This document shows, piece by piece, positions 50,967 through 61,566 of a DNA stretch of 64,000 bases (position 1 is the stretch's first letter; each line of letters begins with the position of its first letter). The notes below the pieces were generated by a model. It saw only the letters and a program-made list of their open reading frames with translations. It searched no databases and had not been told where the DNA came from. The stretch is from Symbiodinium natans (taxonomy: Eukaryota > Sar > Dinophyceae > Suessiales > Symbiodiniaceae), in NCBI GenBank assembly GCA_905221605.1, contig CAJNDS010002457.1, positions 310,001-374,000 of the forward strand, given 5' to 3'. A program made the translations under genes and the position numbers.

Positions 50967-51217
50967 ATGTCTGAGGATGGGGACGTAAGAAGGCTTGTTA
51001 AGTTTGCGCCACCTGCTCATGCTTGGAGGTTCATGGGTACTTATAACCCCAATGATGAGTAGACTTATAACCTACTTGGAGGACTTCCTGGGAGGTCTCC
51101 AAAGGTCAGACGGTTCCTTTTGACAGGTTTGCGCAGAACCCTACTGACGGGACCCAACTGTGTGAGACAGGGGGTGAATACCAAGATGCATGGGCAGTGC
51201 AAAAATGGGCTAGCAAG
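50967..51217 (+). CDS. Two exons split by a family C introner, unknown function
   Basis: Exons 50967-51001 and 51127-51217. Excising the element between the two GTTTGCGC copies gives a continuous frame beginning MSEDGDVRRLVKFAQ and ending WASK. A further in-frame join to KLHERGLLARG at 51301 is possible through a shared AAG. These may belong to the ADP-ribosyltransferase-like gene or be an alternative 5' end; a stop precedes the ATG. Confidence 0.5.
51002..51126 (+). mobile_element. Family C introner with 8-bp duplication (GT-AG intron)
   Basis: GTTTGCGC at 51002-51009 and 51127-51134; removing 125 nt keeps the frame FA|QNP. Contains CTTGGAGGTTCATGGGTA near the left end. Confidence 0.8.
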
Positions 51218-51300
51218 TAGGGGTAGCTATAGGTACAGCTGTTCAAAACCTTTTTGGGGGTACCTATAACCCGACTGGCAACTACCCATGACCCTCCAAG
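51218..51300 (+). mobile_element. Family C right-arm unit
   Basis: GTAGCTATAGGTACAGCTG … TACCTATAACCCGAC … TACCCATGACCCTCCAAG; the last part is the inverse of the family C left end. Splice boundaries are uncertain. Confidence 0.5.
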
Positions 51301-51782
51301 TGTTTAAGCTGCACGAACGGGGCCTGCTAGCCAGAGGCATCGACCGAGAGAGGCGGATGCATCCTGGTACACGTGGCTTTGCTGGTGGTGCCATCTACTT
51401 CTCGAGGGATCCTTGGGCAGCCTGCCGAAAATGCCAGCATGGGCGGGGTCATGCCGAGGTCATCATTGAGTGCGCCGTGAGCCTGGGAACATGCAAGGTT
51501 GCCACGAAGAACAGCGTTACGATGCGCAACGCCGTCCGTCAAGGCTTTGACTCCGTGATGGTTGCCAGCCTCGACGTTTATGCGGTGTTGGATTCCAGCA
51601 GAGTGCAGATTCTCCGGTTCCAGCAAGTCGGCGGGGTTGAATGGTTCTGGAGCATGGAGGAACTGCGCGACTACTACGAGCCGCGGCCGAAAGACAAGGA
51701 TGTGCCACCATCCAGCAGCTTCGGCTGGATGGCGCTCCTTGGTGGGTTGTGCGTACTTGCCTTCATCCTCGTCAAGAGGTAG
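51301..51782 (+). CDS. ADP-ribosyltransferase-like C-terminal exon with tail anchor
   Basis: Runs open from about 51301 to TAG 51782. After LHERGLLARGIDRERR comes GTRGFAGGAIYFSRDP, the GGxIYF segment that carries the active-site Tyr in PARP/Gig2-type folds. Then come the beta strands VIIECAVSLGTCKV and FDSVMVASLDVYAVLDSSRV. The last 22 residues (FGWMALLGGLCVLAFILVKR) form one membrane helix with a short basic end, so the protein is probably tail-anchored with the catalytic part cytosolic. The upstream acceptor follows a family C right arm (CCTCCAAG). The third catalytic residue cannot be assigned by eye. Confidence 0.6.
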
Positions 51783-51842
51783 ACGAGCTCGGGGAGCTCG
51801 GCGACCTTGGCACCAGAAGCTCTACTTCCTGAGCCGGAGTCG

Positions 51843-51990
51843 TAAACCCTAAACCCTAAACCCTAAACCCTAAACCCTAAACCCTAAACCCTAAACCCTA
51901 AACCCTAAACCCTAAACCCTAAACCCTAAACCCTAAACCCTAACCCTAAACCCTAAACCCTAAACCCTAAACCCTAAACCCTAAACCCAA
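51843..51990 (-). repeat. CCCTAAA array 3' of the ADP-ribosyltransferase-like exon
   Basis: Begins 60 bp after the stop. Confidence 0.9.
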
Positions 51991-52440
51991 AACCCAAAGA
52001 GCCCAGATGTTTTCATTCATCCTATAGGTGTCAGCCCCTCAGTGCTGGAACGTCTGAAATCTCCTTACCAGGGCTTGAGGCGTTCGCTGCATGACTTTGC
52101 CAATCGCTGACAAAGAGTGAAAAAACACATGCTGTCTTTTTGCTGGTTCCTGCTTTTGGGCAATGTTAGTTCTACTCTAGGGCATGCAGGAACATGCAGA
52201 TGTCAGAAGCTTCGCCCCAAAAGGTCAAATGCCGGCCAAAATGACTAGGGAAGATGGTGCATTCTAAATCCAAGCGTCTTCCCCGAATTAAGGGGTAGTG
52301 GGCCGTTCCTATCCAAGCGGCTTCGCAACTTTGAATCCGAATTTGTTGTGGCCCCAGACACACCCCCAAGCCCCCCCAAAAAGACCCTAAAACCCTTTAA
52401 TCTGAATTCTGAAAGCCAGAAATAAAGCCTTAAAGCCTCA
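51991..52440. other. Unique sequence, no gene recognised
   Basis: No telomere repeats and no element ends identified. Confidence 0.45.
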
Positions 52441-52605
52441 GAACCGTAAAGCCTTAAAGCCTTAATGTCATTAAAGCCTTAAAGCCTTAATGTCATTAAA
52501 GCCTTAAAGCCTTAAAGCCTTAAAGCCTTAAAGCCTTAAAGCCTTAAAGCCTTAAAGCCTTAAAGCCTTAAAGCCTTAAAGCCTTAAAGCCTTAAAGCCT
52601 TAAAA
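52440..52605 (-). repeat. AAAGCCTTA 9-mer array
   Basis: About 16 tandem units, with two TAATGTCATTAAAGCC interruptions; followed by a short CCCTAAA tract (52690-52770). Confidence 0.9.
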
Positions 52606-53133
52606 CGCCTTAGAGCCATAGAACCTTAAAGCGATAAAGTTAAACTTCGAACGCCTTAAAGCCACAAGCTCTGAGAATCTCAAGAAGCCTAAGCCCTAAA
52701 CCCTAAACCCTCAACCCTCAACCCAAAACCCTAGACCCTAAACCCTAAACCCTAAACCCTAAACCCTAACAAGCAGGTGGTCGGAGAGCATGGATACACG
52801 TCTTTCCGCTCTGCGTACCACGCTTTCCCGCACCACGACCTCTCCACAGGAGCCGAGCACCCAAAGAAACCGGGTTTGGGGTTTAGGGTTTAGGGTCAAG
52901 GGGTTAGGGTTAGCCGAGGCCCTCAACCACAAGCCCTGGTTTAGGGTCTTGGGTCCAGTTGCCAAACGGGTTTGGGGCTTAGGGTTTTACATGCAGAGTG
53001 CAACCACAACCCCCTAAATGCCAGAAGCCCGAAACCCTAAATGCCCCAAACCCTAAACCCTAAACCCTAAACTCTAAACCCTAAACCCCTAACCCCTAAA
53101 CCCTAAACCCCTAACCCCTAAACCCTAATTGAA

Positions 53134-53215
53134 AGGCAGCTCGAAGACAGCGTTCCAGCGCCGCGGCGAGCGGCTGTTGGAGCTTTTCGGCCCCTGCAAA
53201 GTTTTTTGTAAACGG
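53134..53215 (+). CDS. Exon-like block, unknown
   Basis: Frame LKGSSKTAFQRRGERLLELF then GPCKVFC, between CCCTAAA and variant TTTAGGG tracts. Confidence 0.4.
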
Positions 53216-53488
53216 GCTTGGGGTTTAAATGGGGGGAGGGGGGTTGGGTTTAGGGCTTAAGCGTTTGGGGTTGGGGGTTTGGGGTTTTGTGGTTAGTTTT
53301 TCTTATGTTTCTTCTTCCCTCTTGTGTTCTGTTTTTGGGCGTTCTGCTGTCGGGTCTGAGGTTAAGGGTATACGGAGGGCTCCGTTTTGGCAAATGTACA
53401 TTCTGTTTGGATTTCTTTTTGGCTCGATTCAGGTGTTGGGGTTTCCTTGCCCATACAGGTTTTTAGGGCTTGGAGGTCATGGATTGAG

Positions 53489-53645
53489 ATGTTCCCCTTT
53501 ATGCGAACAGTCCTTAACAGGGATTGTAGTAACCCTAAACCCTAAACCCTAAACCCTAAACCCTAAACCCTAAACCCTAAACCCTAAACCCTAAACCCTA
53601 AACCCTAAGCCCCCTAGGACTGAGAGTATAAGGGGGAACATCCCA
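53489..53645. mobile_element. Family A element with telomere tract in place of loop
   Basis: Left arm GATGTTCCCCTTTATGCGAA … AACAGGGATTGTAGTA, CCCTAAA repeats 53531-53606, right arm AGTATAAGGGGGAACATCCC. Confidence 0.85.
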
Positions 53646-53795
53646 AGTGGTGGGGCTCGGGGGTCTTGGGTTTTGGGGGCTGAAGGTTTAGGGCTCATTT
53701 TTGCCGACTAGTAATAAAAGGTTATAAGGAGGGACCCTTAGAAGGGACCCTTTGCCCCAATATAACCCCCACATATACCTTATATAGTCAAATAA

Positions 53796-54383
53796 CCCTA
53801 AACCCTAAACCCTAAACCCTAAACCCTAAACCCTAAACCCTAAACCCTAAACCCTAAACCCTAAACCTAGAATTGAGACTGAGGCTCGTGAAGGCCTGCA
53901 CCGAGGCGGCTTCCAGACCTTTGCGGCTTGGCGGTTCGATGGGCAGATCTTCAATTTTGGGTTTGGGCTTCAGGGTTTGGGGTTTAGGGTTAGGGGTTCA
54001 GGGTTTAGGGTTTAGGGTTTAGGGCTTAGGGTTTAGGGTTTAGGGTTTAGTTAGTCCTCAAGCCCAGTCTCCAAAGGCTTAGGGTTTAGGGTTGAGGGTT
54101 GTTGTGTAGGGTTTCGGGTTTAGGGTTTAGGGTTTAGGGTTGAGTGAGGTTACTGGAAGGGTTCATGGATTTCAGGGTAGTAGGGAGTAGGCTGTTTAGG
54201 GTGTACAAGGGTTTGGGAGGTGGCAGTACTTCAGGGCCCAGGTTCAAAAAGGGCGCAGGGTGATTTCATCATCGGAGGGGTTTAGGGTTTAGGGTTTAGT
54301 AAGTTTAGGGTTTAGGGTTTAGGGTTTAGGGTTTAGGGTTTAGGGTTTAGGGTTTAGTAAGTTTGGGGTTTAGGGTTTAGGGG
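53796..54383. repeat. CCCTAAA then several TTTAGGG tracts
   Basis: 53796-53868; 53965-54055, 54080-54145, 54280-54383. In the last, TTTAGTAAGTTT occurs at both ends (54296, 54353). Confidence 0.82.
53872..53962 (+). CDS. Exon-like block, unknown
   Basis: Frame IETEAREGLHRGGFQTFAAW then RFDGQIFNFGF. Confidence 0.4.
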
Positions 54384-54576
54384 TTTTCTCGTGCCCAACT
54401 TAGACGTGCTCCAAATGTCCAAGCCGTAAACCCTACACTAAACCCTAAACTCTGACTCAGCTAGGCGGGCGGCAAAGAAAGCCCTAAACCCGTATTGAAA
54501 AAGCAGGGTGAAGGCTCCAAGTTAGAGGGAATCTCACATCATCACCATTTTGCGCCCCCAGCCCCCCTTCCCCCAG

Positions 54577-54658
54577 GCTGTTGATCCGGGTCTGTGCGCG
54601 GTCAGAGGAGCTGGACTCCAGCGAGGCGCGCCCCCTCCGCGCGCCTCCTCAATGTGAG
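54577..54658 (+). CDS. Exon, unknown, canonical splice sites
   Basis: CCCCAG|G acceptor and GAG|GTAAGA donor bound the frame LLIRVCARSEELDSSEARPL then RAPPQCE. Confidence 0.55.
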
Positions 54659-54970
54659 GTAAGAGAGGAGTAGATGTCAGGGTTAGCCCTAAAGCCCAAA
54701 CCCGAAGCCCTATGCCCTATGCCCTAAACCCTAAACCCTAAACCCTAAACCCTCAACCCTAAACCAGTCCCGTGCTGAGAAAGCTGAGAGGTCAGCTAAG
54801 CAGGTGGCAAAAGACCTTAGACCCTAAGCGATGCAAGGCAGCATCAGCAGCTGCAACATCTGAGCAGATGAGCCTTCCCCACCACGCCCGGAGGCTCCCT
54901 AAGCTTCCCGAAGCCTGGGTGGGTTTAGGGTTTAGGGTTTAGGGTTTAGGGTTTAGGGTACCTACCCTAG

Positions 54971-55100
54971 GACCCGAGAGCTCAATGAAGTGCCACAGGA
55001 GCTCTATGCTCAGCTCCGGCTATTGGGTGGCCAGAAGCTTTTCCTGCTGGTGCCGTGGCGCGGGCTTGTGCCGGGGTCAGGGCTTGACAGTAACAACTGA
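54971..55100 (+). CDS. Exon, unknown
   Basis: CCTAG|G acceptor directly after a TTTAGGG tract. Frame TRELNEVPQELYAQLRLLGG then QKLFLLVPWRGLVPG to TGA 55098. It may splice before the stop. Confidence 0.5.
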
Positions 55101-55191
55101 GTCTCCCGCTTGGGTTGCAGGGGGTGGACATGACAAGCAAGGCGTTACCCAATGCAAAGTCAGCATTTTCTGTTACATTTCCTGTAAGTAA

Positions 55192-55459
55192 GTGGCATCA
55201 GACAGTACAAAACCTGGAACGTTGTGGCGATGTGGCACGGCTGGCGCCATGCCCGGATTCAGCCGGAGGGGAAGAGCACAGGTCGTAATAACGGAGCAGC
55301 TGCGCTTCCTTGGGGCGGTGCAGCACTTGTACCTCAGCAATCTGGTCTTCTACGTCTGCCAGGACTGGGCCAGGTCGTATGGTGGTTTCTGCGATGGGTG
55401 TCCAATACAGGAGGCTAAAGAGCTGCCAATAGAATCCACTTCTAGTGATTTAGAACAGG
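55192..55459 (+). CDS. Coding-like block upstream of a family B element
   Basis: One frame reads …VVITEQLRFLGAVQHLYLSN then LVFYVCQDWARSYGGFCDG; a second frame (YKTWNVVAMWHGWRHARIQP) is open over the first half. Function unknown. Confidence 0.4.
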
Positions 55460-55562
55460 CTGGTTCTTAGTATGGAATGAGGGAGGGAAGGAGGTACCCT
55501 ACATAATCCCTTACAGGGTATATTGTAGGGCCCTAATTCCCTCATTCCCTACTAAGAACCAG
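55460..55562. mobile_element. Family B element, intact
   Basis: CTGGTTCTTAGTATGGAATG … CCCTACTAAGAACCAG. Confidence 0.85.
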
Positions 55563-55585
55563 GGGACAAAACGGCCCAAAGTACC

Positions 55586-55707
55586 CCCTAAACCCTAAAC
55601 CCTAAACCCTAAACCCTAAACCCTAAACCCTAAACCCTAAACCCTAAACCCTAAACCCTAAACCCTAAACCCTAAACCCTAAACCCTAAACCCTAAACCC
55701 TAAACCC
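55586..55707 (-). repeat. CCCTAAA array ending at a CAG acceptor
   Basis: ACTCTAACTGCAG follows, then a 60-bp exon-like block up to a family F left arm. Confidence 0.88.
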
Positions 55708-55780
55708 ACTCTAACTGCAGAGACCACGCCGGGCCGCTTCAGGCTCGCGGCACTTGTGCTTCTACGAACACCTTGGTAGC

Positions 55781-55797
55781 CCACTGGAAACCGTTAA
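55781..55797. mobile_element. Family F left-arm remnant
   Basis: CTTGGTAGCCCACTGG followed by CCCTAAA repeats instead of the rest of the element. Confidence 0.55.
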
Positions 55798-56120
55798 ACC
55801 CTAAACCCTGAAAAAGAAACCCTAAACCCTAAACCCTAATCCCTGCTGGTTGGGCGTCGTGGGCGCCTGATTCCTCCGCTTGGCCCGTCTCCTGCGAGCC
55901 TCTCCAGTAGCGAACAGGCTTCTGAGGGTCTAGCCTAATTAAGTAAACCCTAAGCCCTAAGCCCTAAGCTCTAAGCTCTAAGCCCTAAACCCTAAACCCT
56001 AAACCCGAAACCCTAAACCCTAAACCCTAAACCTCCAAGCCCTGGACATAAGTCTGCAGTGGGCTCTCCAGGAGGGATGCCGGGACCTCACCGACGCAGT
56101 GCGTGCTTCGACTCGTGGTA

Positions 56121-56260
56121 GGGTTTAGGGTTTAGGGTTTAGGGTTTCGGGTTATGGTTCAGGGTTCAGGGTTTAGGGTTTATATGGAGTTTAGGGTTTA
56201 GGGTTTAGGGTTTAGGGTTTAGGGTTTAGGGTTTAGGGTTTAGGGATAGAAAGGGTGTAG
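56121..56260 (+). repeat. TTTAGGG array
   Basis: With TTCAGGG variants and one 15-bp unique insert (TTTATATGGAG). Confidence 0.82.
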
Positions 56261-56382
56261 GGTGTAGGGTTTAGCTAAGGCTGAGAGACCTTCCGCAGCG
56301 TAAGACGGTGGATACGAAGCTAGATGCAATGCGAGAAGGGTTTTGAAAGGTGGGTGCAGGGTTTCGGGATGAGGGGATTAGG

Positions 56383-56486
56383 TTGGGATGTTCCCCCACT
56401 TTGCTAACAGTCCTTAATAGGGATTATAGTACCCCCTATTATCATCCCCAAAAAAAGATTGTTTGTATGAAGGGGAATATCCCAAG
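56383..56486. mobile_element. Family A element, intact
   Basis: GTTGGGATGTTCCCCCACTT … GGGGAATATCCCAAG. Confidence 0.8.
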
Positions 56487-56644
56487 GTTCAGGGTTTTCG
56501 TGTTCAGGGTTTGTGGGGCGTTTCGGGCCGGTTTGGGGTTCTGAGCTGTGTTCTGACGTCGGGTGTAGGGCAGCCTTCGATTCAAGTTTCATGAGTGGGA
56601 ATGGGGTAGTCGGTATCCCACATAAGGCTACAGCCAGGTAAGAC

Positions 56645-56780
56645 TATCCCTAAACCCTAAAACCCTAAAACCCTAAAACCCGAAAACCTTAAAACCCTAA
56701 AACCCTAAAACCCTAAAACCCTAAAACCCTAAAACCCTGAAACCCTGAAACCCTGAAACCCTAAACCCTAAACCCTATAC
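56645..56780 (-). repeat. CCCTAAAA 8-mer array
   Basis: Uniform extra A per unit; differs from the CCCCTAAA array at 4023. Confidence 0.88.
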
Positions 56781-56984
56781 CTACCCCACTCAGAGTCCCA
56801 CCTACTTGTCTCGCTTCTCATGCGCCGGTCAGCGATTCTGAGGCTCGAGGACTGGTCCCCCGAAACCCTAAACCCTAAACCCTAAAGCCTAAACCCTAAA
56901 GCCCCTAAAAAAAAACTGAACTTAAAAACCCTAAACTTCACAACCCTAAACCCTAAACCCTAAACCCCTCCGTCCCGCCCCTGA

Positions 56985-57047
56985 GGCTTCGGCATGGACT
57001 ACAGCTACGCGGCTGTGACGTTCGGCCACTACAGCGCCCTGCTTCAG
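56985..57047 (+). CDS. Exon-like block, unknown
   Basis: CTGAG|G acceptor, frame FGMDYSYAAVTFGHYSALLQ, donor CAG|GTGTTT. Confidence 0.45.
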
Positions 57048-57087
57048 GTGTTTAAGGCTTTTTTTGGTGCGGGCGGTGCCCGAAACT

Positions 57088-57182
57088 ATGTGCCCCCTGA
57101 TACTAACAGTCCTTGGTAGGGATGATAATAATGGGTACTAAAATCCCTAATACGGACTGTTAGTAGAAGGGGGGGCATCATC
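57088..57182. mobile_element. Family A element
   Basis: GTGCCCCCTGATACTAACAG … CGGACTGTTAGTAGAAGGGG; the outer ends are degraded. Confidence 0.75.
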
Positions 57183-57417
57183 GGATTCTTAAGGGAGGGG
57201 GTTCATGGGGTAAGTACCCAGGGAACTTTAGAGATTAGGCCCTTCAAGCACCCTATAACTACACCCTCTAAACCCCTAATCCCCCCTGAACCCCTAAACT
57301 CTAAACCATAAACCCCAAACCCCTAAGCCCCTAAGCCCCTGAGCCCCTAAACCCCAAATCCTAAACCCTAAACCCTAAACCCTAAACCCTAAGCCCTAAG
57401 CCCTAAACCCTAAACGA

Positions 57418-57490
57418 GTTGCAAGGCCTGGACCCCGCCAAGAGAGTCAGCGTCCTGTCGCCGGTGACCCATGCGCCCCTGGGGCCGTTT
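57418..57490 (+). other. Exon-like block
   Basis: Frame ELQGLDPAKRVSVLSPVTHA then PLGP. Could follow the exon at 56985 in one gene. Confidence 0.35.
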
Positions 57491-58260
57491 AGGATTGAGG
57501 GTTTAGAATTGGGGTTTAGGGTTTAGGGTTTAGGGTTTAGGGTTTAGGGTTAAGGGTTAAGGGTTTAGGGTCCCAGTTGCAAAAAGGGTTTAGGGTTAAG
57601 GGTTGCCCAGCTGATAGTGCAGAGCCCGGGTTCAAAAAAGACAAAAAAGGGTTTAGGGTTCAGGGATTGGGGTTTGGGATTGGGGTTTAGGGTTTAATTT
57701 AGAGTTCAGGATTTACGGTTTTGGGGTTTTGAGGTTCAGGGTCTAGTTTAGGCTTCAGTGCATCTGGTGATGCCCGGTGTGAGACCTGGATGCAGAAGGG
57801 TCCAGTCTAGCGATTGGGGTCTAGGGTTTAGGTGCAAAAAGGGATTTTGGGGTTTAGGTGTATAGGGTTTAGGGTTTAGGGTTCATGGGGTTCAGGGTTT
57901 AGGAGTCAGGGTTCGGTTTAGGATTTGGGGTTTAAGGTTTGGCGTGGGCCGGGTCGGAGGTTCAGGCCAGTGGCTTCAGAGTGTTGCGGGGCTTCAAGGG
58001 GTCTGAGGCCTTTAGGGGGGTTTAGGGTTTAGGGTTCAGGGTATAGGGTTTAGGGTTTAGGGTTTAGGGTTTAGGGTTCAGGGTAGAGGGTTTAGTGGGC
58101 TTTAACGGGTGAAAGGGTTCAAGGCTGCAAGGGTTCAAATGTTTCGGGGGTGGGCGGGGGGTTGTCTAGGCTGTCGGCTCATTCAGCTTCCGCCGGGTTT
58201 AAGGCTTCACATGGAGCCAAGGGGCTGAAAGCGCGGAGTCTGAGGAGTTTGGGATGTGCG
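57490..58260 (+). repeat. Degenerate TTTAGGG-rich segment
   Basis: Many short, diverged units with several copies of the …GATGCAAAAAGGG / …TTCAAAAAGGG junction. Confidence 0.7.
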
Positions 58261-58274
58261 GGGTTTGGTTTTGA

Positions 58275-58391
58275 GCGTCAGTTGGGATGTTCCCCCTTAA
58301 ACTAACAGTCCTTAATAGGGATTGTAATGGTGGGTACTATAACCCCTATGAAGGACTGCTAGTAATAAGGGGGCACATCCCAAGGTGTCAG
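58275..58391. mobile_element. Family A introner, intact, 7-bp duplication
   Basis: GCGTCAG at 58275-58281, GTGTCAG at 58385-58391, around TTGGGATGTTCCCCCTTAAA … CACATCCCAAG. Confidence 0.88.
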
Positions 58392-58603
58392 GCTCAAAAC
58401 CGGTGGTGATCTTCCGACCGAGATCCTTCGCGTTGAAGGGTGCCTCCTCGTCTCCCTCCCTGTTTCAGCTCTTCCCAAAACGCATCCCTAAAACCTAAAC
58501 CCTAAACCCTAAACCCTAAACCCTAAACCCTAAACCCTAAATGGGAGATGCTAGGTAGGAATCCTAAACCCTAACTCTAAAACCCCAACAACGCCGTTCA
58601 AAC

Positions 58604-58722
58604 CCTAAACGTAGGATGTTCCACCTTATACGAACAGTCCATCATCGGGATTGTAGCACCCCCCCAGTATCATCGCTATTGAGGACTGCTAGTATAAGGG
58701 GGAGCATCCCAACCCTAAGCCC
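58604..58722. mobile_element. Family A element inserted in telomere repeat
   Basis: AACCCTAA flanks both sides of GTAGGATGTTCCACCTTATA … AGGGGGAGCATCCC, so here the element entered a telomere-like tract. Confidence 0.7.
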
Positions 58723-59136
58723 TAAACCGAGGACCAATCTTCGCAAGTCCTTGGACCAGTCGCACAGGCAGCTGCCCAAGGGGTTTTAGGGTTTAGGGTC
58801 TAGGGTTTAGGGTTTAGGGTTTGGGGTTTAGGGTTTGGGGTTTAGGGTTTGGGGTTTAGGGTTTAGGGTTCCAGAGGTCCAAGGTGTTCGAAGAGGTCGG
58901 GATGCAAGAAGAGGTCTCGGAGGTGACCAGGCGTGCCCTACCACATCCACCGAACGAATGAGAGCTCGGTTGAGAGCAGGATGGGTGGGTTTAGGGAGGG
59001 TTTAGGATTTAGAGTTTAGGTTTTAGGGATCGAGGGTTAGCGATCGCTGCAATGTGATTATTGCTACTATTGTAATCATGACTATAGTACCATGATAGCA
59101 TTACTCTCTAGGCTGCAGGGCTCGTGGGGAAGTAGG

Positions 59137-59235
59137 CCTAAACCCTAAACCCTAAACCCTAAACCCTAAACCCTAAACCCTAAACCCTAAACCCTAAGCC
59201 CTAAGCCCTAAGCCCTAAGCCCTAAGCCCTAAACC
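59137..59235 (-). repeat. CCCTAAA array ending in a CCCTAAG block
   Basis: The block switch occurs near 59190; the next exon starts 4 bases later. Confidence 0.85.
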
Positions 59236-59238
59236 CAG

Positions 59239-59399
59239 CAAGGGTTCGCAAACTTGTTGAGAGGCATTGGCTGACGCGCGACGTGCGGGGCCTGTCGCCC
59301 ACCTCGGACATCAACGGCTGCTTCGACAAGGGGCCGGACCAGTTCTTCCCTGGCCGCACCTTGCCCGCCCAGCTCCAGTTCTTGACACCTAAGTCTCTG
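59239..59399 (+). CDS. Exon, unknown
   Basis: CCCAG acceptor, frame RVRKLVERHWLTRDVRGLSP … INGCFDKGPDQFFPGRTLPA … LQFLTPKSL, running into variant CCCTAAA repeat. Confidence 0.5.
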
Positions 59400-59787
59400 A
59401 ACCCTAAACCCGAAACCCGAAACCCTAAACTCTAAACCCCAAAAACCCTAAACCCTGAACCCTAAACCCTAAACTCCAAGCCCTAAACCCGCGGCCCTCA
59501 GATCTCGCTGCAGAAACCCTAAGACTTTGAGCACAGCCCCAAACCCGAAACCTCAAAATTCCTGAACCCTGCAGAGACCCCAAAAGCGCTGAAATTTCTG
59601 AACCCGACGCCTGAAACTCCTCAAAAGGCAAGTCTGGGTCAAGCTCGGGGTTTAAGGTTTAGGGTTTAGGGCTTAGGACTTAGGACTTAGGCAGCGCCTG
59701 AGAGAGAGAGAGAGAGAGAGAGTTTAGGGTTTAGGGTTTCAGGTTTAGCGTTTAAGACTGTTTAAGTTAAGACTCTGAGGTTTCCAG

Positions 59788-59877
59788 AAGACCGGAGCCC
59801 TCGAACCTTCCCCATACTACTTGCAGCACCTGGAGCAGAAGGTGGGCACAGAGTCGGCCCTTGTTCGCTCTTTTCGG
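59788..59877 (+). CDS. Exon, unknown, canonical splice sites
   Basis: CCAG acceptor and CGG|GTAAGC donor bound exactly 30 codons (KTGALEPSPYYLQHLEQKVG then TESALVRSFR). The intron after GTAAGC is telomere repeat, so such tracts also sit inside ordinary-looking introns. Confidence 0.6.
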
Positions 59878-59882
59878 GTAAG

Positions 59883-60285
59883 CTTAGGGTTTAGGGTTTG
59901 GGGTTTAGGGTTTAGGGTTTAGGGTTTAGGGTTTCGGGTTTCGGGTTTCGGGTTTAGGGCTACTAGGACCTAGAGTAGGCCCTCATTCCCTTTTTTTGGA
60001 GGGTCCAGGTCCCCTTCTCAGCCCCTGAGGTTCCTCTTGGGTCTTGGTAGGGGCACTGTGGGATGTTTTGTTGGGCGCGTCTTCTTTGCTTGGCAGGATG
60101 CCCAGAAGGGACACGTCTTTCTCAAAGTTGATGCTTCAGACCCCAGACCCACCTCCCAGACCCACCTCCCGCACCCTTCGAGAGCTTGGGGTTGAGGGTT
60201 TAGGGTTTAGGGTTTAGGGTTTAGGGTTTAGGGTTTATTCCCGGCCGACTCCCCAAGCCCGGATGCAAAAAAAAAAGGGTTTAGG
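59883..60285 (+). repeat. TTTAGGG tracts around a family I element
   Basis: 59883-59960 (with TTTCGGG block), 60192-60236 and 60279-60300; the last two enclose the GGCC…CCCGGATGCAAAA unit. Confidence 0.8.
59964..60048. mobile_element. Family I element
   Basis: AGGACCTAGAGTAGGCCCTC … GAGGTTCCTCTTGGGTCTT. Confidence 0.55.
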
Positions 60286-60346
60286 GTTTAGGGTTTAGGG
60301 TGGTCCATGGTGGATGCTGAAACGACATTGCCCTGAGCTTCCTGAA

Positions 60347-60455
60347 AGGTGCTGCGCGCGGATGCCGAAGAGTGCCCTGTCACATGGTATTTCCCCGAAA
60401 ACCCTCCACAGCATCGCAGGATTACTACAGGAAACCCCGCATGTTGGCAGTCCAA
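60347..60455 (+). CDS. Exon-like block, unknown
   Basis: Frame VLRADAEECPVTWYFPENPP then QHRRITTGNPACWQSKP. Confidence 0.4.
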
Positions 60456-60840
60456 ACCCATAAATCCCCAAACCCTTGAACCCCTGAACCTGAAACCCTT
60501 GAAACCGCAGCTTATGCGGAAGCCAGGAGGACCAGCTGTCATGGCTTCTACAATCGACATCTGGGGCGAACATAGGGTCCTTTGAGGGGTTATATGTTTG
60601 TGGAACTTCTTTTTTGGGGAAGTACCCAACTCTTACCAACCGCCTAAACGCTAAGCCCGAAGCCCTAAACCCGAAACCCAGCTAGTACTTAAGTACCTGA
60701 CGCATAGGTACGTGTGTCACCTGAAGAGACCTACTAGTAGCCTGCCTTAGCATTGCCTGCCTTGTGCGGTGTTGAGTCGAAGCCCAGCCCGTAGAAGGAT
60801 GAAACCCTGAACCCTAAACCCTAAACCCTAAACCCCTATA

Positions 60841-60945
60841 GGCCTTAACTTCACCCTGAGCATCCCAAGGATCGCTGCCGCACTCTCCAGGGCATCGCAG
60901 CCGGACCTCAACGCCTGGGATGGTGGCTCGGCTGAAACGTTCCGG
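60841..60945 (+). CDS. Exon-like block, unknown
   Basis: Frame LNFTLSIPRIAAALSRASQP then DLNAWDGGSAETFR, followed by TTTAGGG. Confidence 0.4.
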
Positions 60946-61351
60946 GTTTAGGGTTTAGGGTTTCGGTGTGGTTCGGTGTAGGGTTTTCGGGTTGATTTTT
61001 AGAGTCTAGGGTTATCCATGTGCGCATGGCGAACAAAAACAAAGTTTGCGTCAATTTCTTAGCGAAGTGTGAGAGCACAGGCTGTTGAATTCTCAGGGTG
61101 AAGGGTCCTAAACCCTAAACCCTAAACCCTAAACCCTAAACCCTAAAGGAGTCAGTTGAGTTCCAGGGGTTTGGAGTGCTCGGACATCCATTGCATGCCT
61201 TGCGGATTCAGGGTTTGGGATTCAGGCCCTACCCTAAACCCTAAACCCTAAACCCTAAACCCTGCATGGGGCTTGGTTGCTGGGAAGCCATGAAGAAGGA
61301 AGTGTGGAGAATTGGGAGCCGAACTAGTGTGGAGAGTCCCTTCAAGGTAGG

Positions 61352-61459
61352 ATGTTACGAAAATAGGAGACCCCCCAGTATAGGTCCCCAAATAGTAGGA
61401 TTCCCCTTTTTTTTGAGGACCCTAATGTAGGTAGCCCTAATTTCGCAAACCCCCATGTT
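61352..61459. mobile_element. Family E introner with ATGTT duplication
   Basis: ATGTT at 61352-61356 and 61455-61459 around ACGAAAATAGGAG … TAATTTCGCAAACCCCC. Exon-like sequence (KKEVWRIGSRTSVESPFK) precedes it. Confidence 0.7.
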
Positions 61460-61566
61460 GTTCATCCAGCTATGCCCCAAGATTCTTCTGACCAGCTCTG
61501 CTTCTGCCAAGGGCGAGGCGAGACCCTTCTGCACAAGGCTGCGACAAGGCCCAGACCAGGGTCTTC

